Shown piece by piece: positions 42,087 through 50,572 of a DNA stretch of 64,000 nt (the stretch's first letter is position 1; each line of letters opens with the position of its first letter). Position numbers and translations under genes: made by a program. This DNA is from an uncultured Lachnospiraceae bacterium (lineage in GTDB: Bacteria > Bacillota > Clostridia > Lachnospirales > Lachnospiraceae), in the NCBI GenBank assembly GCA_910577275.1, contig CAJTMW010000005.1, forward strand, positions 146,764-210,763, given 5' to 3'. The notes beneath the pieces are model-generated. The model was not told where the DNA came from and ran no database searches. It saw only the letters and a list, made by a program, of their open reading frames with translations.

Positions 42087-42485
42087 ATGAGCCGGGAAAA
42101 GCGTCTGACAAAAGCCCTTGCAGGGGGGCTTGCGATTGTGCTTTTCATCTGTACGGCTGCGGCGCAGCTTATCTACTGGCGGATGCTGCCGAGGGTGGAC
42201 ACGGTTATGGCGTACTGGGGAGAGGGCGGATTTGTCCTGCCCGCGGAAGCGTTGCATGCGAACCCCCAGGGAGACTGTGTTTACTGCATTGAAGAAAAAC
42301 AGGAGCGCTTCGGGTCCAAATACTTTGTGAAAGCCGTTTTGGTGACGGTGGAGGCCCAAAACGAGGAGGAAGGTACCGTCACGGTGCGGGGAATCTACGA
42401 CGATAAATGGATTTATGCCACGAGCGCGGACGCGCCGCTCTCAGACGGAGCGGAGGTAAAGCTGGCGTCCAAAGCCACAAATTAA
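42087..42485 (+). CDS. Small membrane-anchored protein resembling an RND/HlyD adaptor C-terminus
   Basis: 132 residues. One N-terminal membrane segment (about 10-28) then an extracytoplasmic domain: FVLPAEALHANPQGDCVYCIEE, FVKAVLVTVEAQNEEEGTVTVRG and ADAPLSDGAEVKL. This order strongly recalls the membrane-proximal domain of HlyD/RND periplasmic adaptors, but the coiled-coil and lipoyl parts are absent. Last gene of the LRR-lipoprotein/transporter operon (ATG 42087 after GGAAGGAGGG). It may be an extracytoplasmic accessory of the transporter. Confidence 0.65.
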   Translation: MSREKRLTKALAGGLAIVLFICTAAAQLIYWRMLPRVDTVMAYWGEGGFVLPAEALHANPQGDCVYCIEEKQERFGSKYFVKAVLVTVEAQNEEEGTVTVRGIYDDKWIYATSADAPLSDGAEVKLASKATN

Positions 42486-42513
42486 AACAAATTTTAACAC
42501 AACTGACAGTTTC

Positions 42514-42566
42514 TATAATGGCCCCCGTATTTTATAATAAACCTATCTATTATAAAATACGGGGGA
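42514..42566 (+). promoter_or_regulatory. Promoter with 18-bp perfect inverted repeat covering the phosphorylase ribosome site
   Basis: TATAAT at 42514-42519 is a consensus -10 with a weak -35 region (TTTTAA near 42492). Perfect 18-bp arms at 42522-42539 and 42548-42565 flank an 8-nt centre. The expected transcription start falls in the left arm, and the right arm ends in GGGGGA, the ribosome site for ATG 42573. The element can therefore act as a DNA operator over the start site, as an mRNA stem that hides the ribosome site, or as both. Confidence 0.7.
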
Positions 42567-42572
42567 TTCATT

Positions 42573-44975
42573 ATGAGATACGGATATTTTGACGACGAGA
42601 AACGGGAATATGTCATTGACAGGCTGGATATTCCCACCTCCTGGACCAACTATCTGGGGGTGGAGGATTTTGCCACGGTCATCAACCATACTGCGGGCGG
42701 GTACTCTTTCTATAAAAGCCCGGAATACCACCGCATCAGCCGCTTTCGCGGCAACAGCGTTCCCATGGACAGACCGGGGTATTATATTTATATCAGAGAT
42801 AATGGAAACGCGGATTATTTCAGTATTTCCTGGCAGCCGGTGGGGAAGTCCTTTGACGAGGCAAAATATATCTGCCGCCACGGCATGTCCTATACCTCCT
42901 ATGAATGCCGGTACAGCGGCCTTACCGCCACACAGACCATGTTTGTACCGATAGGGGAAAATGTGCTGCTGTGGGATGTGACGGTGACGAACGAGGGGGA
43001 GGGCGCGCGGGATTTAAGCCTGTTTTCCTATCTGGAATTTTCATTCCACTCTATCGCGGTGGATAATCAGAATTTCCAGATGAGTCTGTACAGCGCCGGA
43101 AGCTCTTATGCGGACGGCATTATCGAGGAAGACCTTTTTTATGAGCCGGACGGGTATCAGTATTTTACCGCCAGCTTTGAACCGGACGGCTTTGAATGTA
43201 TGAGGGATAAATTTCTGGGACGCTATCACACGGAAAGCAATCCGCAGGCGGTTATAGACGGCGTCTGCGGCGGCGGCTTTGAGAAGGGCGGCAGCCATTG
43301 CGGGGCTTTGCAGAAAAATGTGACGCTTCAGCCGGGAGAGACGGTGCGTCTTGTCTATATGCTGGGAGAGGGAAACCGGGCGGCGGCGGTTCCTGTGCGG
43401 AAAAAATACAGCAATTTCGATAACGTGGACGGGGCTTTCAATGCGCTTCACGCCTACTGGGAGGACAAGTGCGGTAAGCTCCAGATAAGGACGCCCAATC
43501 AGGGAATGAATACCCTTATTAACACCTGGACGCTGTATCAGTCGGAAATTAACGTGATGTTTTCCAGATTCGCCTCCTTTATCGAGGTGGGGGGACGGAC
43601 GGGGCTTGGCTACCGGGATACCGCTCAGGACGCCATGACCATTCCCCACTCCAATCCGGGAAAGTGCCGGGAGAGAATCGAACAGCTTTTAAACGGGCTG
43701 GTATCGGAGGGCTACGGACTGCATCTTTTTGACCCGGCATGGTTTGAGGAGGAGAAGAAAAGCGACGGCTTTAAGTCGCCTACGGTAATTCCCGTAGCGG
43801 AAAAGGACAGAATCCACGGACCTGAGGACGCCTGCGCGGACGATGCGCTGTGGCTGGTTCCGGCGGTGGTGGAATATATCAAAGAAACAGGGGAGATTGA
43901 CTTTGCGGAAAAGGCTGTGCCCTATGCGGACGGCGGCAGCGCCACGGTTTATGAGCACCTGAAAGCGATTCTGGACTTTTCCGAAAAGCAGGTAGGGGAA
44001 AACGGAATCTGCAAGGGCCTGCGGGCGGACTGGAACGACTGCCTGAACCTGGGAGGCGGGGAAAGCGCCATGGTGAGCTTTCTGCATTACTGGGCGCTTG
44101 AGAATTTTATCCTGCTGGCGAGACATCTTGGAAAAGAGGAGGACGCCGACCATTATGAGGCTGTGGCGGAGAAGGTGCGGAAGGTCTGCGATGCGGTGCT
44201 CTGGGATAAGGAGTGGTATATCCGGGGAATTACGAAAAAGGGCAGGAAGATAGGAACCTTTGAGGATAAGGAAGGACGGGTTCATCTGGAATCCAACGCA
44301 TGGGCGGTGCTTTCGGGCGCGGCAAAGGGAGAGAGGGCAAGAAAGGCAATGGAGGCCATCGAAAAATATCTTTACACGCCTTACGGCCTTTTGCTGAACA
44401 CACCCGCCTACACAAAGCCTGACCCGGATATCGGTTTTATTACCAAAGTTTATCCGGGACTGAAAGAAAATTCCTCCATCTTTTCCCACCCCAATCCCTG
44501 GGTATGGGCGGCGGAATGCATTCTTGGGAGGGGTGATGTGGCGATGAAGTACTATGACGCGCTATGTCCGTACCACCAGAATGACATGATAGAAATCCGG
44601 GAGGCGGAGCCCTATTCCTACTGTCAGTTTATCAGCGGAAAGGAGCACAGCAGATTCGGGCAGGCCCATCATCCCTTTATGACAGGCTCCGGCGGCTGGG
44701 CGTATTTTTCAGCCACGCGCTATATGCTGGGCGTCAGGCCGGACTTTGACTGTCTGGAAATCGACCCCTGTATCCCTTCTGACTGGAAGGCGTTTGAAGT
44801 GACAAGAATCTGGCGGGGCGCAACGTACCATATTCATGTGGACAATCCCGCGGGGGTGATGAAGGGAAGGGCTGTTATCAGTCTGGACGGAGAAAATGTG
44901 GAGCGGATTCCCGCCGGGGAGCCGGGGAGCGTTCATGAGGTGAGGGTTATACTGCAGGCGGCGGAAACGAGGTGA
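42573..44975 (+). CDS. chbP: N,N'-diacetylchitobiose phosphorylase-like GH94 enzyme
   Basis: 800 residues, the length of Vibrio ChbP. GH94 enzymes split a beta-1,4 disaccharide with phosphate. The N-terminal beta-sandwich (MRYGYFDDEKREYVI, NYLGVEDF, AGGYSFYKSPEYHR) leads into the (alpha/alpha)6 barrel with GRTGLGYRDTAQDA and the ADWNDCLNLGGGESAM segment; DWND (486-489) carries the general-acid Asp. The text follows ChbP much more closely than cellobiose phosphorylases, which have extra loops after DWNDCLN. Products would be GlcNAc-1-phosphate and GlcNAc. The mutase gene follows three bases after the stop. Cellobiose or a related disaccharide remains possible. Confidence 0.82.
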   Translation: MRYGYFDDEKREYVIDRLDIPTSWTNYLGVEDFATVINHTAGGYSFYKSPEYHRISRFRGNSVPMDRPGYYIYIRDNGNADYFSISWQPVGKSFDEAKYICRHGMSYTSYECRYSGLTATQTMFVPIGENVLLWDVTVTNEGEGARDLSLFSYLEFSFHSIAVDNQNFQMSLYSAGSSYADGIIEEDLFYEPDGYQYFTASFEPDGFECMRDKFLGRYHTESNPQAVIDGVCGGGFEKGGSHCGALQKNVTLQPGETVRLVYMLGEGNRAAAVPVRKKYSNFDNVDGAFNALHAYWEDKCGKLQIRTPNQGMNTLINTWTLYQSEINVMFSRFASFIEVGGRTGLGYRDTAQDAMTIPHSNPGKCRERIEQLLNGLVSEGYGLHLFDPAWFEEEKKSDGFKSPTVIPVAEKDRIHGPEDACADDALWLVPAVVEYIKETGEIDFAEKAVPYADGGSATVYEHLKAILDFSEKQVGENGICKGLRADWNDCLNLGGGESAMVSFLHYWALENFILLARHLGKEEDADHYEAVAEKVRKVCDAVLWDKEWYIRGITKKGRKIGTFEDKEGRVHLESNAWAVLSGAAKGERARKAMEAIEKYLYTPYGLLLNTPAYTKPDPDIGFITKVYPGLKENSSIFSHPNPWVWAAECILGRGDVAMKYYDALCPYHQNDMIEIREAEPYSYCQFISGKEHSRFGQAHHPFMTGSGGWAYFSATRYMLGVRPDFDCLEIDPCIPSDWKAFEVTRIWRGATYHIHVDNPAGVMKGRAVISLDGENVERIPAGEPGSVHEVRVILQAAETR

Positions 44976-44978
44976 AAA

Positions 44979-46394
44979 ATGATTCGGTTTGGTACGGGCG
45001 GCTGGAGAGCCGTAATCGGAGACGGATTTACAAAGCAGAATATACAGATACTGGCAAAGGCGTTATGTGAGAAGATGAAGGACGAGGGCGTATCCGGGCA
45101 TGGAATCGTCATGGGCTACGACAGACGCTTCCTGTCCAAGGAGGCCATGCAGTGGGCGGCCGTTGTCTTTGCGGCGGAGGGCGTTCAGGCTTACCTGATT
45201 AATAAATCCTCCCCCACTCCGCTTGTGATGTATTATGTGGAGAAGCACGGATTTTCCTACGGAATGATGGTGACGGCCAGCCATAATCCGGCAATCTATA
45301 ATGGCATTAAGGTATTCACAAAGGGAGGCCGGGACGCCGACGAGCTTCAGACCAGAGAAATAGAGACCTATATCGCGGGGGTTCATCTCCCTGTGCCTGA
45401 GATGGAATATGACAGGGCAAAGGAGCAGGGGCTGATTCGGGAAATTTATCCCTTAAATGAATATCTGGACAACCTGATAGAGGTCATCGATATGGAAACC
45501 ATCAGGGAAAGCGGGCTTAAGGTGGTGCTCGACCCCATGTACGGCGTATCTGAAACCTCCCTGCGCACGCTCCTCCAGACGGCGCGCTGCGAGGTGGAGG
45601 TGATTCATGACAGGCACGACACCTTATTCGGAGGACGGCTTCCGGCTCCCACTGTGGCAACCCTCCACATGCTCCAGACCTATGTGACGGATAAGGGCTA
45701 CGACCTTGGAATCGCCACCGACGGGGACGCGGACAGGCTTGGCATTATCGACGATACGGGACGGTTCCTCCACCCCAATGAGATACTGGTGCTTTTGTAC
45801 TACTACCTGAAAAAGTTCAAGGGCTGGAAGGGACCCGTCGTCCGCAACATCTGCACCACCCATGTGCTGGATAAGGTGGCGGAGGATTTCGGGGAAAAAT
45901 GCTATGAGGTTCCCGTGGGATTTAAGCATATTTCCGCAAAGATGAACGAGACGGACGCCGTCATCGGCGGGGAATCCTCGGGCGGGCTTACGGTGAGGGG
46001 CCATATCAAAGGAAAGGACGGCATCTATGCGGCCATGCTCTTAGTGGAAATGATTGCCTCCTCCGGTAAAAGGCTGTCAGAAATGATTGCGGATATCGAA
46101 TCGAAATACGGATTAATCGCCATGGAGGAGCGGGATTACCGTTTCAACCAGGAAAGGAAAGAGGAGATTCAAAAGCAGCTTCTGACGGACAAAAAGCTGC
46201 CGTCGCTTCCCTTTGAGACGGAGAAGGTAAGCTACCTGGACGGCTCCAAGGTTTATTTTAAAAACGGCGGCTGGGTGATTGCAAGATTTTCGGGGACAGA
46301 GCCTTTGCTGCGCGTCTTCTGCGAAATGCCAAGCCCCAAGGACGCGGCCAATATCTGCGGAATTTATGAGAGATTTCTTAAACTGAACGGATGA
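44979..46394 (+). CDS. Alpha-D-phosphohexomutase (probable phospho-GlcNAc mutase)
   Basis: 471 residues, all four phosphohexomutase domains: phosphoserine loop TASHNP (Ser101), metal loop DGDADR (248-253), sugar loop GGESSGG (about 332-338) and phosphate loop SGTEPLLRVF near the end. The family interconverts 1- and 6-phosphates of hexoses. Placed directly after ChbP, it would turn GlcNAc-1-phosphate into GlcNAc-6-phosphate, the arrangement known in Vibrio chitobiose operons. It could also accept glucose-1-phosphate. Full length; terminator at 46407. Confidence 0.88.
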   Translation: MIRFGTGGWRAVIGDGFTKQNIQILAKALCEKMKDEGVSGHGIVMGYDRRFLSKEAMQWAAVVFAAEGVQAYLINKSSPTPLVMYYVEKHGFSYGMMVTASHNPAIYNGIKVFTKGGRDADELQTREIETYIAGVHLPVPEMEYDRAKEQGLIREIYPLNEYLDNLIEVIDMETIRESGLKVVLDPMYGVSETSLRTLLQTARCEVEVIHDRHDTLFGGRLPAPTVATLHMLQTYVTDKGYDLGIATDGDADRLGIIDDTGRFLHPNEILVLLYYYLKKFKGWKGPVVRNICTTHVLDKVAEDFGEKCYEVPVGFKHISAKMNETDAVIGGESSGGLTVRGHIKGKDGIYAAMLLVEMIASSGKRLSEMIADIESKYGLIAMEERDYRFNQERKEEIQKQLLTDKKLPSLPFETEKVSYLDGSKVYFKNGGWVIARFSGTEPLLRVFCEMPSPKDAANICGIYERFLKLNG

Positions 46395-46406
46395 GGTTTG
46401 CAGGAC

Positions 46407-46440
46407 GGGAGGGAAATTACATAGAGTTTCCCTCCCCTTT
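46407..46440 (+). terminator. Terminator after the phosphohexomutase gene
   Basis: GGGAGGGAAA (46407-46416) and TTTCCCTCCC (46427-46436) pair perfectly across a 10-nt loop; only CTTT follows, so readthrough into the kinase gene is possible. Confidence 0.65.
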
Positions 46441-46456
46441 GTGGTAAAATAAATTT

Positions 46457-48286
46457 ATGAAAAAGCAATTTTTATATCCAAAGAAAAAGCGTACTTCTCT
46501 GCGCTCCATACTCATCGGAATCCTGGCGGCGGCGTGGATGATTCCCATTGCGGTGTTCACCTGGTTCATTTTTTACCATTATCAGAGAGCGTATGCGGAG
46601 AAGTCCGATAACCTGATTCGGAACGCGGTGGAGGTGTCCGCTGTTTTAATCGAGACGGATATTGACGAGGCAGTTACCAAGAGCAGGAAGCCCAGCTATG
46701 AGGGGGAATGGGAAAGCGGCTACATGGGATATCTGCGGGGCAATACCCGCCGGAATGTATATCTGGCTTCCATCAAGAGCTCCCTGATTTCCAAATACTA
46801 TATGGACAACCAGATAGCCAGGTATGCCTTTTATCTGGAGGGGGACGAAACTCCGAGCTGCTATTCGGCAAAGAACGGCTATAGCTACGGCGACTTCCTG
46901 AAATATGTCCAGCCTGTGGCTCTTGATTTGGCGGGGAGGGATACCAGCTACGTAGAAATCCATGTGGTGGACAACCAGATTTATGTGATGCGAAATCTCT
47001 ATACGGTCAGCGATTATCACAGGTACGGCACGCTGGTGCTCGGCCTTAATAAAAGCGCGCTCTTTTCGGGACTGCCTCTTGACGGGGAGTCCGCTGTGCT
47101 GTTGGGTTTTCAGGGCGACGAAGAATTTCTTTCCCTGCGTCCGGCACAGGAAAAGGAGATTTATCAGACGCTACGGGAGTATGCAGAGCAGGAAACGGCG
47201 CCGGGAAGGACGGTGAGCCTTGCCGTTGGAAGGGAAAGAGGCTACTGTCACACCTGCGCCACGGACGATTATACCTTTACCCTTTATTATACCACCCCCG
47301 GGGAGGCGCTTTATCAGGATGTTTTCCGGCTGAATGTGATTGCGCTTATCACGATGCTCTGTATGGTTCCCCTGATAATGCTCACCTTTTTTCTGTTAAA
47401 CAGGCATATGCAAAAGCCTCTTGAAAAGCTGGCGGCCGTATCCCGCAGGCTCCGGGAAGGGGAGCTGGGCATTACGCTGCCGAAGGAGCAGGTGCCCAAT
47501 GAGGAATTTACGGAGCTGGTGCAGTCCTTTAACGATATGTCGTCGCAGTTAAAGCATTTGTTCGACACGGTTTATCTGGAGAGGATGGCGGCCAAGGACG
47601 CGCAGATAGAAGCCCTGCAGGCGCAGATAAACCCGCATTTTCTGAATAATACGCTGGAGATGATGAACTGGCAGGCAAGGATGAACAACGATATCGAGAC
47701 CAGTCGGATGATTGAGGCTTTGGGAACGGTGCTGGACGCCGGTATGAACCGGAACAACGACAGGCTGGTGCGGCTTGCAGAGGAGCTTCGTTGCGGGGAC
47801 GCCTTTCTTTATATCATGTCCATGCGTTTCGGAACCCGGCTGCGGGTGGAGAAGGAGATTAAGGCTGACCCCATGCAGGTGAAGGTACCTCAGCTGATTT
47901 TGCAGCCACTCTTAGAGAACGCTATCCGGCACGGAATCGAGAAGGTGAATTCGGGAATCATATGGGTGAAAATCTATCCTGACGAAAGCCCCGGTGAAGA
48001 TATCGGGGAAAGCGCCGGGAGAGGAAAAATATTTATTGACGTGGTAAACACCAGCAGGCATCTCGGACAGGAGAAAATGGAATACATTGACGGCATTATT
48101 CAGGGCCGCTACGCCATGGACAGGGGAGAGCCCGGCGTCCACACGTCTATCGGAATTTATAACGTGAACCGGCGGATTCAGCTGATTTACGGCGCACAGT
48201 ACGGCCTTACCGTTTTTCAGGAGGGGGAGCTTTTTACCACGCGGATTACGATTCCGAAAACCTTTGAGGAGGATGACGATGTCTGA
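46457..48286 (+). CDS. YesM-type sensor histidine kinase
   Basis: 609 residues: membrane segment near 17-37, extracellular sensor region to about 285, second membrane segment near 290-313, HAMP, then His_kinase with NPHFLNNTLE (His about 393) and an ATPase domain with LLENAIRHGIE and GIYNVNRRI. The G1 position reads VVNTSR rather than the usual DxGxG of this family, which may lower or alter ATP handling. There is no ribosome site upstream; instead TAAAAT (46445-46450) sits six bases before the ATG. Its 3' end overlaps the binding-protein gene by eight bases. Confidence 0.88.
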   Translation: MKKQFLYPKKKRTSLRSILIGILAAAWMIPIAVFTWFIFYHYQRAYAEKSDNLIRNAVEVSAVLIETDIDEAVTKSRKPSYEGEWESGYMGYLRGNTRRNVYLASIKSSLISKYYMDNQIARYAFYLEGDETPSCYSAKNGYSYGDFLKYVQPVALDLAGRDTSYVEIHVVDNQIYVMRNLYTVSDYHRYGTLVLGLNKSALFSGLPLDGESAVLLGFQGDEEFLSLRPAQEKEIYQTLREYAEQETAPGRTVSLAVGRERGYCHTCATDDYTFTLYYTTPGEALYQDVFRLNVIALITMLCMVPLIMLTFFLLNRHMQKPLEKLAAVSRRLREGELGITLPKEQVPNEEFTELVQSFNDMSSQLKHLFDTVYLERMAAKDAQIEALQAQINPHFLNNTLEMMNWQARMNNDIETSRMIEALGTVLDAGMNRNNDRLVRLAEELRCGDAFLYIMSMRFGTRLRVEKEIKADPMQVKVPQLILQPLLENAIRHGIEKVNSGIIWVKIYPDESPGEDIGESAGRGKIFIDVVNTSRHLGQEKMEYIDGIIQGRYAMDRGEPGVHTSIGIYNVNRRIQLIYGAQYGLTVFQEGELFTTRITIPKTFEEDDDV

Positions 48287-49694
48287 CGAGAAGAAAGAGG
48301 CTTTTCACAGCCTGAGATACAGGAGGCATAAAGGGTCGGTACTGCCGGGAGCGGCAATGCAGATACGGAGAAAAAAGCCGGCGGTGAGAGCGGCGCTGGT
48401 GGCCGGGGCTGTGCTGACGGTGACGACGCTGGCGGCGGACGGATGCGGCAGGCGGGTGGAGACCTGTATCGGAGGGGAAAACCGGGACGTGACGCTTCGA
48501 ACCGTATCCATGTCGGGGGGAACCGCTCCGGGAACCGGAGTTTACGAGGAAATCCGGCTGGAATTTATGGCGGAAAATCCCCATATTTATATCGAGGACG
48601 AAATGCAGACCTCCGACGAACAGTGGAAAACCGGGGTGGTGACGGACTTTTCTGTGGGAAACGAGCCGGATGTGCTGCAGTTTTTTACGGACGCGACGGC
48701 GAACCAGCTTGTGGCAATGGACAAGTTTGTCACCATTGAAGAAATCAGGGAGGTCTATCCCGAGTATGCCGCCGATACCTACGACTGGGCCCTTAAACAG
48801 GCTGCAAACCAGGACGGCGTATCCCGCGCCGTGCCCACGGTCGGCTTCTGGGAGGGACTGTATGTCAATCAGGAGCTGTTTGAGCGCTGCGGGCTCGCCC
48901 TTCCTTACGACTGGGATTCTCTGCTTGAGGCAGTTTCGGTTTTCCGTGAAAACGGCATTGTGCCCGTCTCCTGCGCCCTTGCCAACGTGCCCCATTACTG
49001 GCTGGAGCATCTGCTTTTATATACGGCGGGAAAAGAGGGCTACTTAAATCCCGGCAGTATCGCGCCAAAGGACTGGGTGCAGGCGGTCTCGCTTTTTCAG
49101 ATACTCCGGGAGGCGGGCGCTTTTCCGGAGGATACGGACAGCATCACCAATGAATACGCCGGGGAGCTTTTCGTAAGTAAAAAGGCGGCCATGCTGTTAG
49201 AGGGAAGCTGGTATTTTTCCTCGGTGACAGATACGGAGCATACGCTGGTAATCCCTTTTCCGGGAGTGCCGGACCAGAAGGCGGAGCCGGGAACCGTGAT
49301 TGGAGGAATCACCTCGGGCTTTTATATCACAAGAAGGGCATGGAATGATTTGCAGAAACGGGATGCGGCGGTAAAGTATGTGATGGCACATACGGGGCGG
49401 GAAGCGGTACAGCGGTACTATGAGGCGGGAGGAAGCGCTGTGGCGGCTGCCCCCGTGACTGTGCCGGAAAACCTTTCTCCGCTGGCGGAATGTGCCGCGG
49501 AGTATGTGGAGAACGCGCCGGAAAAGCTGCTGCCCACGGATTCCCGCATGGAGCCGGAGGCATACCGGACGCTGATTGCAGGCATACCGGAGGTTTCTGC
49601 GGGGGGCTCGGGAAAGGAACTGTTAGAGCGGGTGTTTGCCGCTTCTTCGGGGAGAAAGGGGGGATTTTCTAATGTACAAGGTGATGATTATTGA
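48279..49694 (+). CDS. Substrate-binding protein encoded between kinase and regulator
   Basis: 471 residues, family 1 extracellular solute-binding fold (VYEEIRLEFMAENPHIYIEDE, VGNEPDVLQFFTDA, AMLLEGSWYFSS). The N-terminus is odd: about 35 charged residues come before the hydrophobic segment, and the Cys occurs in LAADGC, a poor lipobox with Asp at -2. GAGGAGG lies six bases before ATG 48279. It overlaps the kinase gene by 8 bp and the regulator gene by 23 bp. Binding proteins wedged between a LytS/YesM kinase and its regulator can act as sensory co-receptors, as XylFII does in clostridia, so sensing rather than transport is proposed. Confidence 0.85.
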   Translation: MSDEKKEAFHSLRYRRHKGSVLPGAAMQIRRKKPAVRAALVAGAVLTVTTLAADGCGRRVETCIGGENRDVTLRTVSMSGGTAPGTGVYEEIRLEFMAENPHIYIEDEMQTSDEQWKTGVVTDFSVGNEPDVLQFFTDATANQLVAMDKFVTIEEIREVYPEYAADTYDWALKQAANQDGVSRAVPTVGFWEGLYVNQELFERCGLALPYDWDSLLEAVSVFRENGIVPVSCALANVPHYWLEHLLLYTAGKEGYLNPGSIAPKDWVQAVSLFQILREAGAFPEDTDSITNEYAGELFVSKKAAMLLEGSWYFSSVTDTEHTLVIPFPGVPDQKAEPGTVIGGITSGFYITRRAWNDLQKRDAAVKYVMAHTGREAVQRYYEAGGSAVAAAPVTVPENLSPLAECAAEYVENAPEKLLPTDSRMEPEAYRTLIAGIPEVSAGGSGKELLERVFAASSGRKGGFSNVQGDDY

Positions 49695-50415
49695 TGATGA
49701 GCCCATCATTGTACAGGGTTTTTCCAGAAGCGTTCCATGGGAAAAGTACAACTGTAAGGTGGTGGACACGGCGGGAAACGGAATAGAAGGCAAGGCGCTG
49801 ATTGAAAAGCACCGGCCGGATATGATTTTTCTGGATATCTGTATGCCGCAGATGGACGGACTTGCCATGATAGCGGCCCTTAAGTCGGAATTTTCAAACA
49901 TGCAGGTGACGATTCTTACAGGCTTTCGGGATTTTGAGTACGCCAAGAGGGCGCTGCACCTTGGCGTTTCCAGGTATCTGCTCAAGCCCTCGAATATGGA
50001 GGAGATAGAGGAAGCCATACGGTTTATGATTAGCAAGGTGGAGCCGGCGGAAAACGGCGGGGAGGATGCGGCGGAGTCCCATGAGAATGTGGCGGGAAAC
50101 TTTATCGTGCGCAACGCCCTTGCCTATATCGAAGAAAACTATAAGGAAAAGCTTCTCCTGTCGGATGTGGCGGAAAAAACCTACGTGAGCCAGTGGCACT
50201 TGAGCAAGCTGCTGAACAAGGAAACCGGACAGACCTTTTCGGAAATCTTAAACGGGGTGCGTATCGAGAAGGCAAAGGAGCTTTTGAAGAATTCCTCTCT
50301 GAGGATAGGCGATATTGCGGAGGATGTGGGGTTTGTGGATTTGGCACACTTCTCCCGGGTGTTCAAAAAGGTATGCGGCATGTCCGCCAACGAATACAGA
50401 AACAGGCCGGATTAA
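49672..50415 (+). CDS. YesN-type response regulator with AraC HTH
   Basis: 247 residues: receiver with DDEP at 8-11, phospho-acceptor Asp55 in IFLDICMP and Lys in LLKPSNM; AraC-type HTH at about 145-245 (LLSDVAEKTYVSQWHLSKLL, RIGDIAEDVGFVDLAHFSRVFKKV). It is translationally coupled to the binding-protein gene (23-bp overlap) and is the partner of the kinase at 46457. Likely targets are the promoters at 42514 and 50513. Start ATG 49672 after GGGGGG. Confidence 0.92.
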   Translation: MYKVMIIDDEPIIVQGFSRSVPWEKYNCKVVDTAGNGIEGKALIEKHRPDMIFLDICMPQMDGLAMIAALKSEFSNMQVTILTGFRDFEYAKRALHLGVSRYLLKPSNMEEIEEAIRFMISKVEPAENGGEDAAESHENVAGNFIVRNALAYIEENYKEKLLLSDVAEKTYVSQWHLSKLLNKETGQTFSEILNGVRIEKAKELLKNSSLRIGDIAEDVGFVDLAHFSRVFKKVCGMSANEYRNRPD

Positions 50416-50438
50416 CCGGAGTGTTTGTTAAATATATG

Positions 50439-50465
50439 GATGTCTGGCGCAGCCAGACATCTTTT
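50439..50465 (+). terminator. Terminator after the response regulator gene
   Basis: GATGTCTGG (50439-50447) and CCAGACATC (50453-50461) pair perfectly around a five-base loop, followed by TTTT. It separates the sensory trio from the transporter genes. Confidence 0.75.
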
Positions 50466-50512
50466 GTTGTGCAAACATAACAAAATCAGCACAAAAAGAA
50501 CAAGGTCGTACC

Positions 50513-50541
50513 GTGACTTTCCATAATCATAAAGTTACAAT
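50513..50541 (+). promoter_or_regulatory. Promoter of the second transporter operon
   Basis: GTGACT (50513-50518), 17-bp spacer, TACAAT (50536-50541). The -35 is imperfect, as often seen when an AraC-type regulator activates. Leader to ATG 50573 is about 25 nt with AGGGGGAG. Confidence 0.55.
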
Positions 50542-50572
50542 AGAGACACAAGATAACGAAAGGGGGAGAATT

